A stretch of DNA of 64,000 bases from Flavobacterium pectinovorum (GCF_900142715.1 NZ_FRBX01000008.1:124001-188000), one strand, 5' to 3'; positions 35,035-44,206 are shown, numbered from the stretch's first letter. Translations and numbers: made by a program. Notes: generated by a model from the letters alone, not told the origin.

Positions 35035-36438
35035 ATGAAAAAATATTTAATATATATAGGAATTTTATCAACACTTTTAACAAGTTGCGATAATTACGTA
35101 GACATACAAACTGAAGGAAGACTAATTCCCAAACAAACAGAAAACTACAGATATTTACTGCAGGGGGCCAGTACGTTTAACAGTACATACGGTTTAGTAG
35201 ATGTGGCTTCAGATGATATTGTAATGCGAGATGATCATGCTGCTTATTTCGAACAGTATTTTTCTGGTTCTGCTTTCAACAAACCTTATGCAAACAGCTA
35301 TAAATGGGCTGATGAAATTATTCCGATTGGAGAAACAGACAGTAATATGAATTCTCTGTATACATCGTTATACACCTGCAACGTAATAATTTCTGAGGTA
35401 ATGAGCAGTACAAATGGTACAGATGCTGAGCGTTTAGCCATAAAAGGAGAAGCACAGGTACACAGGGCTTATATCTTTTTAACATTAGTAAATGTATTTG
35501 GAAAGGCGTATAATCCTGCAACTGCAGACACAGATCCGGGAATTCCGCTTTTAACGATGCCAACTGTAACCGAAAACATTACAAGAGCATCTGTAAAACA
35601 AGTATATGATCAAATTGTAAAAGATCTTACAGAAGCCACTACATCAGGATTAAAAGCCGTGCAAACAGGAAGAAACATCTGGTTCCCTTCAAGAGCATCT
35701 GCTTTTGCACTTTTGGCAAGAGCCAATTTGTATATGGGTAATTATACGGAAGCACAGCAAAGTGCCGAAGCCGCACTGGCCTTGCAAAATAACCTATTGA
35801 ATTTAGAAGATTATCAAAATCTGGGCGATTATTCATGGCCGAGAACTTTTCAGGATACTGAAAATATATTAGCAAAAGAATCAGGCAGTTATATGTATTC
35901 GCCAATGGTTTTATCACTAAGCGATGAATTATTAGATTCATTTGACACAAACGATCTTAGATACCAGTTGTACACAAGATCATTAAATGATATGACTTAC
36001 GGAACTCTTACTCAGGGAAGAGCTTTCTCAAAAGAGCTTTTATCAGGAGACGGACGTAACGCCGGACCAACAGTACCTGAAATGTATGTAATTAAAGCGG
36101 AGTGTGAAGCCAGAGCAGGAAGTGCCGGAGCAGCAATGAATACGATTAATACTTTAAGAAAAAGTCGTTTTAGAGCCGCAGATTATACCGATTTAACTGC
36201 CGTTGATGCCAATGACGCTCTTGTTAAAGTATTGGCAGAACGCCGAAAAGAATTAATGGGAAGAGGCGGATTTAGATGGGCCGATTTGAAACGTTTAAAT
36301 AATGATCCTCGTTTTGCTAAGACCATTACACATAAGTACTTAAACGAAACTTTTACCATTGAACCAAACGGAGCCCGTTATCAGTTTCCTTTTGCTGCAA
36401 TTTACTTTGATTACGCCCCTGATTTACAACAAAATTAA
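35035..36438 (+). CDS. SusD/RagB surface lipoprotein
   Basis: A 467-residue SusD-family lipoprotein with lipobox Cys near residue 18 (LLTSC), the family helices and the C-terminal MYVIKAECEARAG and LAERRKELMGRGGFRWADLKR. It is shorter than the other SusD in the window by about 110 residues. It should form the lid of the STN-SusC transporter encoded just upstream. A stem-loop at 36457-36486 separates it from the thioredoxin-domain gene and may lower downstream expression. Confidence 0.95.
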   Translation: MKKYLIYIGILSTLLTSCDNYVDIQTEGRLIPKQTENYRYLLQGASTFNSTYGLVDVASDDIVMRDDHAAYFEQYFSGSAFNKPYANSYKWADEIIPIGETDSNMNSLYTSLYTCNVIISEVMSSTNGTDAERLAIKGEAQVHRAYIFLTLVNVFGKAYNPATADTDPGIPLLTMPTVTENITRASVKQVYDQIVKDLTEATTSGLKAVQTGRNIWFPSRASAFALLARANLYMGNYTEAQQSAEAALALQNNLLNLEDYQNLGDYSWPRTFQDTENILAKESGSYMYSPMVLSLSDELLDSFDTNDLRYQLYTRSLNDMTYGTLTQGRAFSKELLSGDGRNAGPTVPEMYVIKAECEARAGSAGAAMNTINTLRKSRFRAADYTDLTAVDANDALVKVLAERRKELMGRGGFRWADLKRLNNDPRFAKTITHKYLNETFTIEPNGARYQFPFAAIYFDYAPDLQQN

Positions 36439-36456
36439 TAAAATTTAATAGTATAC

Positions 36457-36486
36457 AGCACGCCTAAAAACCTACATGGGCGTGCT
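36457..36486 (+). promoter_or_regulatory. Hairpin after susD
   Basis: AGCACGCC (36457-36464) pairs with GGCGTGCT (36479-36486). No strong T-run follows, so it is probably a processing or partial termination stem inside the operon. Confidence 0.5.
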
Positions 36487-36501
36487 TATAAAATCAAAAA
36501 A

Positions 36502-38499
36502 ATGAAAATATTAAAACTATTAGCACTTTCTATAGTTGCAAATGCTTCTATATATGCGCAAGATCAAGTTAAAACATTTGATGTTGCACCAGAGCAACCA
36601 AATCCGGGAGAAGAAATTACCATAACATACGACCCTTCACAAACGATTTTAAAAAACGCAAAGGAAGTTTCGGCTAGACTTTATACTTACGATAATTTCA
36701 AATGGCAAATTAAGGATATCAATCTAAAAGCTAATGCAGATAAAAAATGGCAGACTAAAGTAAAACTTTCAGATCATGCGTCATTAGTGACTTTTATTTT
36801 TACTTCGGATACTTTAGTAGATAAAGGCGGACTGACTACTTACAGCTGGATGTTGCCAAAATCTCAGGGTGCTTATATTGGCTGGGGAATGCTGCGCAAT
36901 AAAGTTTTTGAAAATGATGTTCCGAATATTGTTGATGAATCTGCTTTTAAAAATGATTCTGTAGCCGTAATGTGGGTAAATTACGAATTGCAATACCATC
37001 CGGAAAGCCGCAAAAAGATATTTTATCCTGCTTTAAAAGTAGCTCAAATTGTTAGAGGCGGTGATTTTTCTCCTCGTATTAAAAAAGAACTTCGATTTAT
37101 ACTTACTAATGAATTAGATAATCAGGATCAGTACAATGTGACCAGAACATTGAATTTATTAGAGCCAACGGCTAATAAAGCTTTTATAGACTCAGTACAA
37201 CAGGCAATTTTGAAAAAATATCCAAAAGGGGTTTTGGCTCGTGATATTGAAATCAAAAAAATGTTTATGGAAAAAGATTTTGATAAAAAAGTAAAAGAAT
37301 ATAACGAGTTTGAAAAAAACTTTCCAAAAGAAAAATTCTTAGATGTTGTTACTGAGACAGAAAGTCTTTTCAGCGATAAATTATTCAAGGCAATCGCTTA
37401 CAATTATATCGTAAAAAACAAAGATTACGACTTTGCAATCAACAGCGTAAAAAAAGTTTCGTTCTATAATGTATTAGATTATTCCTGGCACTTAATTTCA
37501 ATTCCATTTAACAGAAATGAAGACGGAGTTGAAAAAACATCTTTGGAAACATTAAAAAAATACGCCGATATCATTATTCCGGAAATGGAAAGCAGGGAAT
37601 TGTATGTTCCCAAAGAATTTGTTCAAAAATTATCTCCTAAAGAATGGCAGGCTCAGGCATTGAATTATGCAGCAAGAGAATACTTTACCTATGCAAAACT
37701 TCAGGAATACTTTAAAAACTATGATTTAGAGAGAAGGTATTTAGATAAAGTTAAGCCGTTTTACGGGTATAAAGACGCTTCGTATAATGAAGTGTATACA
37801 AGAATGCTTTTAAGAGAAGGAAAAACGCTGGACGCTAAAGAATTATTGGCTATCAGCATTAGAGAAAACAAATCAACTCCGGAAATGCTCGCTTCATTAA
37901 AAGCCATTTATTTAAAAGAAGGCGGTGCAGCAGCAGGTTTTGAAGCTTATGTCAATTCATTTAAATCAGACAGTAATATTCAGGAACACAAAACCAAATT
38001 GATTGCAGAACTTATCAATAAGCCAATTGAAGGTTTTGAGTTAGAAAGCAGCAAAGGCGGAAAAGTAAAATTAGCCGATCACAAAGGAAAAATTGTCGTA
38101 CTTGATTTTTGGGCAATGTGGTGCGGACCTTGTAAAAATGCAATGCCGGGAATGCAGATGGCTGTTGAAAAATACAAACAAGATCCTAATGTGAATTTCT
38201 ATTTTGTAGATACACAAGAATATATCAAAGATTTTAAAGCACAAACACAGGCATTTATAAAAGAGAAAAACTTTGATTTTACGATTTTGTATGATGGAAA
38301 AAATCCAAAAACAGGAAAATTTGACGAAGTATATGATAAATATGCAAAAGCATTTCAATTTTCAGGAATTCCTGAAAAAATGATTATCGATCAAAACGGA
38401 AAATTAAGATGGATGTCTAATGGATATTTTGGAAGTCCAACAGAACTTGCCGATGAAATTTCGATTATCATAGAATATTTAAAAGCTGAGAAAAAATAA
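36502..38499 (+). CDS. Exported thioredoxin-domain (TlpA-like) protein
   Basis: A 665-residue exported protein with a signal peptide ending IYAQ. The N-terminal region (~20-510) is of unrecognised, partly helical repeat character. The C-terminal ~150 residues form a thioredoxin/TlpA domain with FWAMWCGPCKNAMPG, giving the redox pair Cys541/Cys544, and the cis-Pro loop SGIPEKMIIDQNGKLRW. TlpA-like proteins reduce or isomerise disulfides in the periplasm and are recharged by DsbD, which is encoded two genes downstream. Co-location with SusCD suggests that its partner arrives through this transporter or is part of it. Confidence 0.88.
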   Translation: MKILKLLALSIVANASIYAQDQVKTFDVAPEQPNPGEEITITYDPSQTILKNAKEVSARLYTYDNFKWQIKDINLKANADKKWQTKVKLSDHASLVTFIFTSDTLVDKGGLTTYSWMLPKSQGAYIGWGMLRNKVFENDVPNIVDESAFKNDSVAVMWVNYELQYHPESRKKIFYPALKVAQIVRGGDFSPRIKKELRFILTNELDNQDQYNVTRTLNLLEPTANKAFIDSVQQAILKKYPKGVLARDIEIKKMFMEKDFDKKVKEYNEFEKNFPKEKFLDVVTETESLFSDKLFKAIAYNYIVKNKDYDFAINSVKKVSFYNVLDYSWHLISIPFNRNEDGVEKTSLETLKKYADIIIPEMESRELYVPKEFVQKLSPKEWQAQALNYAAREYFTYAKLQEYFKNYDLERRYLDKVKPFYGYKDASYNEVYTRMLLREGKTLDAKELLAISIRENKSTPEMLASLKAIYLKEGGAAAGFEAYVNSFKSDSNIQEHKTKLIAELINKPIEGFELESSKGGKVKLADHKGKIVVLDFWAMWCGPCKNAMPGMQMAVEKYKQDPNVNFYFVDTQEYIKDFKAQTQAFIKEKNFDFTILYDGKNPKTGKFDEVYDKYAKAFQFSGIPEKMIIDQNGKLRWMSNGYFGSPTELADEISIIIEYLKAEKK

Positions 38500-38520
38500 T
38501 TTAGTTAAAAAGGTTAGAAA

Positions 38521-39909
38521 ATGAAAATTGTTAATTTTTTATATCTCAGTATTTTGTTATTGTGCTGTCAGACTGGTTTTTCACAAACCATCTGGCAGGG
38601 GCAATATCAATCGTACCGCATATTAGTTTCTGGTGATTTTGATAGTAAAATAGATTCCCTGGCCTTTAGTATTCCTGAATTAGGTTCAGAATCTAAAGTT
38701 GCCGTAAAAATTGTTGCTGATAGTGTTTCCTTTAAAAATGATATGTATGGGTTTACTTTTAAAGGAAAATACAATCCGCAGAAAACAACAATTACTGGGA
38801 TTTTTAATAATTACTCGATTCCAAATGCGACAATTATCTTAAAGAAACAAAACGAAATTAAACCGTTGTTTTTTGCACAACATCCGCAAAAACCGTATCC
38901 GTATGAAGTTAAGGATTTTACCTTTTCAGGAAAAAATACCAAACTGACATATGGCGCGACACTGACACTTCCTAAAAATAAAAAGAAATATCCGCTGGCT
39001 ATTTTAATTTCAGGAACAGGACAGCACGATCGCAATTACACGTATGTAGGAAGAGAATTTTTTACCGTTTTAGCAGATTATCTGGCAAAAAACGGAATCG
39101 CTTCTTTGCGCGTTGACGACCGTGGAATTGGCAAAACAACAGGAGATTTTGAAATTGCCACAACCGGAGATTTTGCCGACGATATTGATGAAGAAATTAC
39201 TTACCTAAAAAGCGATCCAACTATCGATGCATCTCATATCGGTGTAATTGGTCATAGCGAAGGAGGTATGATTGCATCAATTGTAAGTTCGAAAAACAAA
39301 GATGTAAAATTCATGATAAGCTTATCCGGAGTAGGAGTAAGCGGACTTGAAATGCTGAACTTACAAAATACGGCTATTCTTAAAAGTTATGGTTTTACAG
39401 ATGAAGTTGTCGCTAAACAAATGGAGCTGTACAACATATTGTTCAAAGCCGTTTATGATACAAAAGATGCTGAATCTGCAAAACCTGTTATTGAAGCAAA
39501 AACAAAAGCCTGGATAAAAATGCAGGATTCAGTTATGCTAAAAAAAATACAGCTTTCAGACAGGCGAGATGAGACTTTTACCTACCGTTATTCGAGAGAT
39601 GCAGACAAAAAGTGGTATCGCTACACCATTCATTACAATCCGGAAGACTATCTGCCAAAAATTACAATTCCGGTATTTATAGGAAATGGAGATAAAGATA
39701 TTCAGGTTCCGGCGGTAGAAAATGTAAATTCATTCAAAAAATATCTAAAAACCAAAGACCTGACGACTAAAATTTATCCGGGACTAAATCATATGTACCA
39801 GCATTGCACTGCTTGTACACAGAAAGAAGTCAAAGAAATAGACGAAGTTTTTGCTCCCGAAGTTCTGGATGATATCGCCAAATGGATTTTAAGCCGATAT
39901 AAAAAGTAA
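38521..39909 (+). CDS. Exported alpha/beta hydrolase
   Basis: A 462-residue exported serine hydrolase. A signal peptide (ending GFSQ) is followed by a small beta-rich domain (~20-115) and an alpha/beta hydrolase domain. Visible are the oxyanion segment LISGTGQHDRN, VDDRGIGKTTG, the nucleophile elbow IGHSEGG with Ser near 246, and a late Asp (GNGDKD) and His (GLNHMY) completing the triad. Esterase or peptidase activity is possible. It lies 21 bases after the TlpA-like gene in the same operon and is followed by a palindromic repeat before dsbD. Confidence 0.86.
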   Translation: MKIVNFLYLSILLLCCQTGFSQTIWQGQYQSYRILVSGDFDSKIDSLAFSIPELGSESKVAVKIVADSVSFKNDMYGFTFKGKYNPQKTTITGIFNNYSIPNATIILKKQNEIKPLFFAQHPQKPYPYEVKDFTFSGKNTKLTYGATLTLPKNKKKYPLAILISGTGQHDRNYTYVGREFFTVLADYLAKNGIASLRVDDRGIGKTTGDFEIATTGDFADDIDEEITYLKSDPTIDASHIGVIGHSEGGMIASIVSSKNKDVKFMISLSGVGVSGLEMLNLQNTAILKSYGFTDEVVAKQMELYNILFKAVYDTKDAESAKPVIEAKTKAWIKMQDSVMLKKIQLSDRRDETFTYRYSRDADKKWYRYTIHYNPEDYLPKITIPVFIGNGDKDIQVPAVENVNSFKKYLKTKDLTTKIYPGLNHMYQHCTACTQKEVKEIDEVFAPEVLDDIAKWILSRYKK

Positions 39910-39921
39910 TATTAGGTAATC

Positions 39922-39954
39922 ATCTTTGTCAAAGTTTGAAACTTTGACAAAGAT
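39922..39954. repeat. 33-bp perfect palindromic repeat
   Basis: ATCTTTGTCAAAGTTT, one base, AAACTTTGACAAAGAT: 16-bp perfect arms. It lies in the gap before dsbD. It looks like a dispersed extragenic palindrome rather than a terminator, since no T-run follows. Confidence 0.75.
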
Positions 39955-40065
39955 CGAAAACCACAAACAACCGGATTACCAAGGTTCTTTATCTAAACTA
40001 TTTTTCGTTTTATCAATTAATTATGAACTTCCCTTAATTGGATCGATCATGAAATGTTTCCTGCT

Positions 40066-42099
40066 ATGAAAAAATTACTTTTATTGTTTTTGATACTTTT
40101 TAGTTTTCAAAACGCATTTTCTCAAATTTACGATCCGGTATCTTTTAAAACAGCTGTAAAAGAATTAGATAGTAATACTTATGAATTAAGTATTACAACC
40201 CAAATAGAAAAAAACTGGCACATTTATTCTCAAAAAGTTCCGGCAAACGGACCAATGCCAACGAGTTTTAAATTTGCAAAATCTAAAAATTATACGGTAA
40301 AAGGCGGCGTTACAGAACCAAACGGACACGAAGTTGATGATCCCGTTTTTAATATGCGCATTAAGTTTTTTGAAACCAAAGCTGTTTTTACACAAAAAAT
40401 AGAGCGAAAAACAAATGATGCTTTTAAGATAAATGCTACCATTGAGTTTATGGTTTGCAACGATCAAAGCTGTTTACCGCCAACGGAAAGAGAATTTGTT
40501 TTTGAAATTCAGAAAGGTAATTTAAAAGAAGAAACAAAAGTAATTGTGGAAACTAAAACCACAAATTCCGATACAATTGCAACGGTTGCAACAGATACCG
40601 TAAAAGAAAATACGATCAAGCCGGAGATCAAGAAAGCGGTTGTTGCCGTAAAAAATGTTCCCGCGCCGGAAGAACAAAATATTTGGAGTGTTTTTTTATT
40701 GAGTTTTCTGGCAGGTTTGGCAGCATTGTTAACGCCTTGCGTTTTCCCGATGATCCCAATGACGGTTAGTTTTTTTACCAAACAAAGCAAAACCAGAGCG
40801 GCCGGAATTCGAAATGCATTGTTGTACGGCTGGTTTATCATCATTATTTATGTAGCGCTGGGAACATTGGTAACCACACTTTTTGGCGCAGATGCCTTAA
40901 ATGCACTGGCTACAAATGTCGTTTTCAATTTGATATTCTTTTTATTATTGGTTGTTTTTGCGGTTTCCTTTTTGGGTGCATTTGAAATTGTTTTGCCCAG
41001 TTCATGGCTGACCAAAGTCGATAATAATTCACAAAAAAGCGGTGTTATCGGCATCTTTTTTATGGCTTTGGCTTTAGCGATAGTCTCTTTTTCGTGTACA
41101 GGACCAATTGTGGGTACGTTATTAGTGCAATCAGCAAGTCAGGGAGGTTTAGCACCCATTATCGGAATGTTTGGATTTTCATTGGCTATTGCCTTGCCGT
41201 TTACACTTTTTGCTGCTTTTCCGGGCTGGATGAATTCACTTCCAAAATCTGGCGGTTGGTTAAATTCGGTTAAAGTTGTTTTAGGCTTTTTAGAATTGGC
41301 TTTGGCCTTTAAATTTTTATCCAATGCAGATTTGGTGCTGCAATTGCATTTATTAGAAAGAGAAGTTTTTCTGGCTATCTGGATCGCGATTTTCCTTGTT
41401 TTGGCTTTGTATTTATTTGGTAAAATCCAATTGTCGCACGATTCTCTTGTAACACATCTTTCTGTTGGGAGATTGAGTTTAGGAATTGCAGTTCTGGCTT
41501 TTGTAGTGTATTTAATTCCGGGACTTTGGGGAGCTCCATTGCAATATATAAGCGGTTTTCCGCCGGCAAAACAATATAGTGAATCGCCAAATGGTTTTGG
41601 AAACACAGCGGTTTCAAATGATGCAAAAGAGGTATTGCCGGAAGGCGCAGAAAGCGGTCCAAACGGAATCACGACTTTTCATGATTATGAAACTGGTTTG
41701 GCCTACGCCAAAAAAGTAAACAAACCCGTTATGATCGATTTTACAGGATATGCCTGTGTAAATTGTCGTAAAATGGAAGAGCGAGTTTGGCCGGATCCGC
41801 AGGTTTTATCACAGTTAAAAAATGATGTTGTCGTTATTTCTTTATATGTAGACGATAAAAGACCACTTGCAGAAAACGAGCAGATTGCATCAAAAATAAC
41901 AGGTAAAAAATTAAAATATACTGGACAGAAATGGAGTGAATTTCAAATCCTGAAGTACAAAACCAACGCCCAACCTTATTATGTTTTAACAGATCATAAC
42001 GGAGAATCCCTAAATCAGCCAACGGCATACAATCCGGATATTCAATTTTATACAAATTGGTTAAAAGAAGGAGTAGGGAATTTTAATAAATTAAAATAA
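40066..42099 (+). CDS. dsbD: DsbD-type thiol:disulfide interchange protein
   Basis: About 677 residues with the full DsbD layout: signal peptide (AFSQ), N-terminal periplasmic domain with the NDQSCLPP redox region, a block of about eight membrane helices beginning LTPCVFPMIPMTVSFF and containing FSCTGPIVG, and a C-terminal thioredoxin domain with YACVNCRKME (Cys564/Cys567). It carries electrons from cytoplasmic thioredoxin to periplasmic partners. An ATG at 40054 adds four residues. Position after the TlpA-like and hydrolase genes suggests that it recharges the TlpA-like protein. A terminator follows at 42181. Confidence 0.95.
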   Translation: MKKLLLLFLILFSFQNAFSQIYDPVSFKTAVKELDSNTYELSITTQIEKNWHIYSQKVPANGPMPTSFKFAKSKNYTVKGGVTEPNGHEVDDPVFNMRIKFFETKAVFTQKIERKTNDAFKINATIEFMVCNDQSCLPPTEREFVFEIQKGNLKEETKVIVETKTTNSDTIATVATDTVKENTIKPEIKKAVVAVKNVPAPEEQNIWSVFLLSFLAGLAALLTPCVFPMIPMTVSFFTKQSKTRAAGIRNALLYGWFIIIIYVALGTLVTTLFGADALNALATNVVFNLIFFLLLVVFAVSFLGAFEIVLPSSWLTKVDNNSQKSGVIGIFFMALALAIVSFSCTGPIVGTLLVQSASQGGLAPIIGMFGFSLAIALPFTLFAAFPGWMNSLPKSGGWLNSVKVVLGFLELALAFKFLSNADLVLQLHLLEREVFLAIWIAIFLVLALYLFGKIQLSHDSLVTHLSVGRLSLGIAVLAFVVYLIPGLWGAPLQYISGFPPAKQYSESPNGFGNTAVSNDAKEVLPEGAESGPNGITTFHDYETGLAYAKKVNKPVMIDFTGYACVNCRKMEERVWPDPQVLSQLKNDVVVISLYVDDKRPLAENEQIASKITGKKLKYTGQKWSEFQILKYKTNAQPYYVLTDHNGESLNQPTAYNPDIQFYTNWLKEGVGNFNKLK

Positions 42100-42180
42100 C
42101 ACAATACTGGTTTTTCAAAACATTATTATTTTTTAGAAGTATTTGAATTAGTAAGCTTGTACATCATTTGAGAAACCCTA

Positions 42181-42211
42181 AAAGAGCTGTTTTTGCCAAC
42201 AGCTCTTTTTT
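42181..42211 (+). terminator. Terminator after dsbD
   Basis: Perfect stem AAAGAGCTGT (42181-42190) with ACAGCTCTTT (42199-42208) and a following T-run. Confidence 0.92.
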
Positions 42212-42255
42212 AGGTTTCCTTTAGAAGTATTCTTTGAGTAATTGCCAATAATCTA

Positions 42256-42296
42256 ATTGAGCCTTACAGAAAGATTAAATGAACCTCACAACAAAG
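42256..42296 (+). repeat. Dispersed 41-bp direct repeat, copy A
   Basis: ATTGAGCCT...CAGAAAGATT...CCTC...AAAG aligns without gaps to 44152-44192 at 32 of 41 positions. The copies flank the AraC-HxlR-NTF2 block. Confidence 0.65.
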
Positions 42297-42316
42297 CATT
42301 ACCAAAATATAAATTT

Positions 42317-42324
42317 TAATTTTG
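42317..42324 (+). promoter_or_regulatory. Candidate -7 box of the second AraC gene
   Basis: TAATTTTG matches TAnnTTTG, 28 bases before the ATG at 42352. It overlaps the alternative TTG start at 42322, which it therefore excludes. Confidence 0.45.
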
Positions 42325-42351
42325 TATGTTAGTAATACAGTATCAGAAATC

Positions 42352-43179
42352 ATGGATGTTCAGCAAGACGATAAATTAAAAACATTAAGCTATTCGGGCA
42401 TATTTTTGTCCTGTTTTAGTGATTATAGCGAAAAGTGTGTTCACGCCACGCCCGAACATGTTTTGGTTTATTTGTACTCCGGAGAACAGATTATAGAGGA
42501 CAGAAATAAAAAAATAATATTACAGGCTGGTGATTGTGCTTTTATCCGAAGAGATCATCGCTTGAAAATGTATAAAAATAGCAAAGGCGACGATTTGTAC
42601 AAAGGTATTTCATTGACTTTTAAGCGAAATATATTGCGTGATTTTTACAACAAAATGAATAAATTTGAAATTCCTAAAGCTGTAAAAGTTACCGATCAAA
42701 CGGTTTTTAAGTTAGATTCAAGTCCAGCAATAGAAAGTTTATTTCAATCGCTTACCCCTTATTTTGACAGTAACATAAAACCAACGGAAGGTGTTACACA
42801 TTTAAAATTATTGGAAGGAATTTATGCTTTACTAAATAGCAATGAACAGCTTTATCGAATACTTTTTGACTTTGCCGAACCCTGGAAAATTGACCTTTTG
42901 GAATTCCTCAATGAAAACTATAATCAGGAACTTTCAATGGAGCAAATCGCTTCGTTTACAGGACGAAGTCTGGCTACTTTTAAAAGAGATTTTAAAAAAA
43001 TCAGCAGCCTTACACCTCAAAAATGGCTGATAAAAAAACGTTTGGAAATGGCTTACATAAAACTAAAGGAAGAAGGCAGAAAAGTACAAGACGTATATAT
43101 GGAAGTTGGTTTTAAAAACCCATCTCATTTTTCAACCGCCTTTAAAAAACAATACGGAATTTCGCCAACAGAACTTTAG
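42352..43179 (+). CDS. AraC family transcriptional regulator
   Basis: A regulator of about 275 residues. The N-terminal cupin-like domain includes HVLVYLYSGEQIIEDRNKKI. The C-terminal double HTH includes MEQIASFTGRSLATFKRDFKK, then VQDVYMEVGFKNPSHFSTAFKKQYG. The ATG at 42352 is chosen over a TTG at 42322 because of the -7 box. It is convergent with the HxlR gene, their stop codons overlapping by four bases. Its target is not evident; the NTF2-like, acetyltransferase and hydrolase genes to the right are candidates. Confidence 0.9.
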   Translation: MDVQQDDKLKTLSYSGIFLSCFSDYSEKCVHATPEHVLVYLYSGEQIIEDRNKKIILQAGDCAFIRRDHRLKMYKNSKGDDLYKGISLTFKRNILRDFYNKMNKFEIPKAVKVTDQTVFKLDSSPAIESLFQSLTPYFDSNIKPTEGVTHLKLLEGIYALLNSNEQLYRILFDFAEPWKIDLLEFLNENYNQELSMEQIASFTGRSLATFKRDFKKISSLTPQKWLIKKRLEMAYIKLKEEGRKVQDVYMEVGFKNPSHFSTAFKKQYGISPTEL

Positions 43180-43583
43180 GCTTTTTTATCCTTTTTTAAT
43201 TTTCCGGGAGAATGTTCGCTTTTAATTTTTTCGCGATGCTGCATTCCCCATTTTGTCATGGCTCCTACAACTTCTTCAAGCGTATGACTGTAGGGGAGAA
43301 GTTCATATTCTATGCTTACAGGATATCCATTTTCTACTTTTTTGATGATAAAACCATTCATTTCCAGTTCTTTTAATTCGCTGGAAAGAACCCTTGCAGA
43401 GATTCCTGTAACTTGTCTTTGAATTTCGGTAAATCGTTTATTTCCTCTTGCCATGGCGATGATAATCATCAGTTTCCATTTGCCGCCAATGGCATATAAA
43501 GCGTCTGAAACTGCCATTAAAACTTTATGGCAATCTTCTGTAAATGCTTTGTTATCTACTTGATTTTCTTTTACTTCATTCAT
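43176..43583 (-). CDS. HxlR family winged-helix regulator
   Basis: A 135-residue MarR-like HxlR protein with IGGKWKLMIIIAMARGNKRF, TGISARVLSSELKELEMNGF and a wing ending YELLPYSHTLEEVV. These regulators often sense redox or electrophile stress and control a divergent gene. Here the divergent gene is the NTF2-like ORF at 43710, and two palindromes lie between them. There is one Cys near the N-terminus (EDCHKV), a possible sensing residue. Confidence 0.92.
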   Translation of the reverse strand: MNEVKENQVDNKAFTEDCHKVLMAVSDALYAIGGKWKLMIIIAMARGNKRFTEIQRQVTGISARVLSSELKELEMNGFIIKKVENGYPVSIEYELLPYSHTLEEVVGAMTKWGMQHREKIKSEHSPGKLKKDKKA

Positions 43584-43596
43584 AACTATGTTGTTT

Positions 43597-43672
43597 ATTA
43601 CCTGCTAACCTTTAGGTAATCACTAATAAAATGTAAGCAAATATAATATAATTTTGACATGTAATAATTACA
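43597..43672. promoter_or_regulatory. Divergent control region with two palindromes
   Basis: ATTACCT (43597-43603) and AGGTAAT (43614-43620) form one inverted repeat; TGTAATAATTACA (43660-43672) is a second. Between them the minus strand carries TATATTTG (43638-43645), a TAnnTTTG box for the hxlR gene. Both palindromes are positioned for HxlR autoregulation and control of the divergent gene. Confidence 0.5.
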
Positions 43673-43709
43673 CAAAATAAATTTTCAATTTGAATTAAAC
43701 GACAAAATT

Positions 43710-44147
43710 ATGACCCTAGAGATTTTAAAAACAAAAGAAGAACTTAGAAACTTAATTGATGATTATGCCTATTTAGGTGATGATAAAAAAATTGCAGAAG
43801 TGATGGATTTATTAACACCGGATGTTACCTATAAAGTTTATATGGGTGGCGTTTTGGTGGCCGATGTTTCCGGAAGAGAAAATATGGAAAAAGATTTTAA
43901 TCATCATGCTTCTTTGGTAAAAAACTATTTTACATTGAACGGACAGCATACTGTAAAAATCGATAACGAAACTGCTTCTGGAGTTTCTTTTACTCAAATC
44001 AAAATGATCAGAGAGATTGAGGGAAAAGATATTTTGACTGATTACAGTGTAAAATATGATGACAGTTATGTATTTCAAAATGGAAAATGGCTTATCAAAG
44101 ACCGTGTTGCTCATTTCCTGATTATCGAAACAAGACCTGTTTCTTAA
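43710..44147 (+). CDS. NTF2-like (SnoaL-type) protein
   Basis: A 145-residue cone-fold protein: an N-terminal helix (LRNLIDDYAYLGDDKKIAEVMDLL), the VTYKVYMGG strand and a C-terminal QNGKWLIKDRVAHFLIIE strand pair. The family includes small enzymes (isomerases, cyclases, hydrolases) and binding domains. No catalytic residue can be fixed. Divergent from hxlR, so probably its target. Confidence 0.82.
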   Translation: MTLEILKTKEELRNLIDDYAYLGDDKKIAEVMDLLTPDVTYKVYMGGVLVADVSGRENMEKDFNHHASLVKNYFTLNGQHTVKIDNETASGVSFTQIKMIREIEGKDILTDYSVKYDDSYVFQNGKWLIKDRVAHFLIIETRPVS

Positions 44148-44151
44148 ATTT

Positions 44152-44192
44152 ATTGAGCCTGTCAGAAAGATTCTTTGAGCCTCGCAGTAAAG
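44152..44192 (+). repeat. Dispersed 41-bp direct repeat, copy B
   Basis: Gap-free match to 42256-42296 at 32 of 41 positions. Its right end merges into the terminator hairpin at 44179-44206. Confidence 0.65.
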
Positions 44193-44206
44193 TCACTGCG
44201 AGGCTT
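44179..44206 (+). terminator. Terminator after the NTF2-like gene
   Basis: AGCCTCGCAGT pairs perfectly with ACTGCGAGGCT around a six-base loop. Only a weak T-run follows. Confidence 0.7.
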
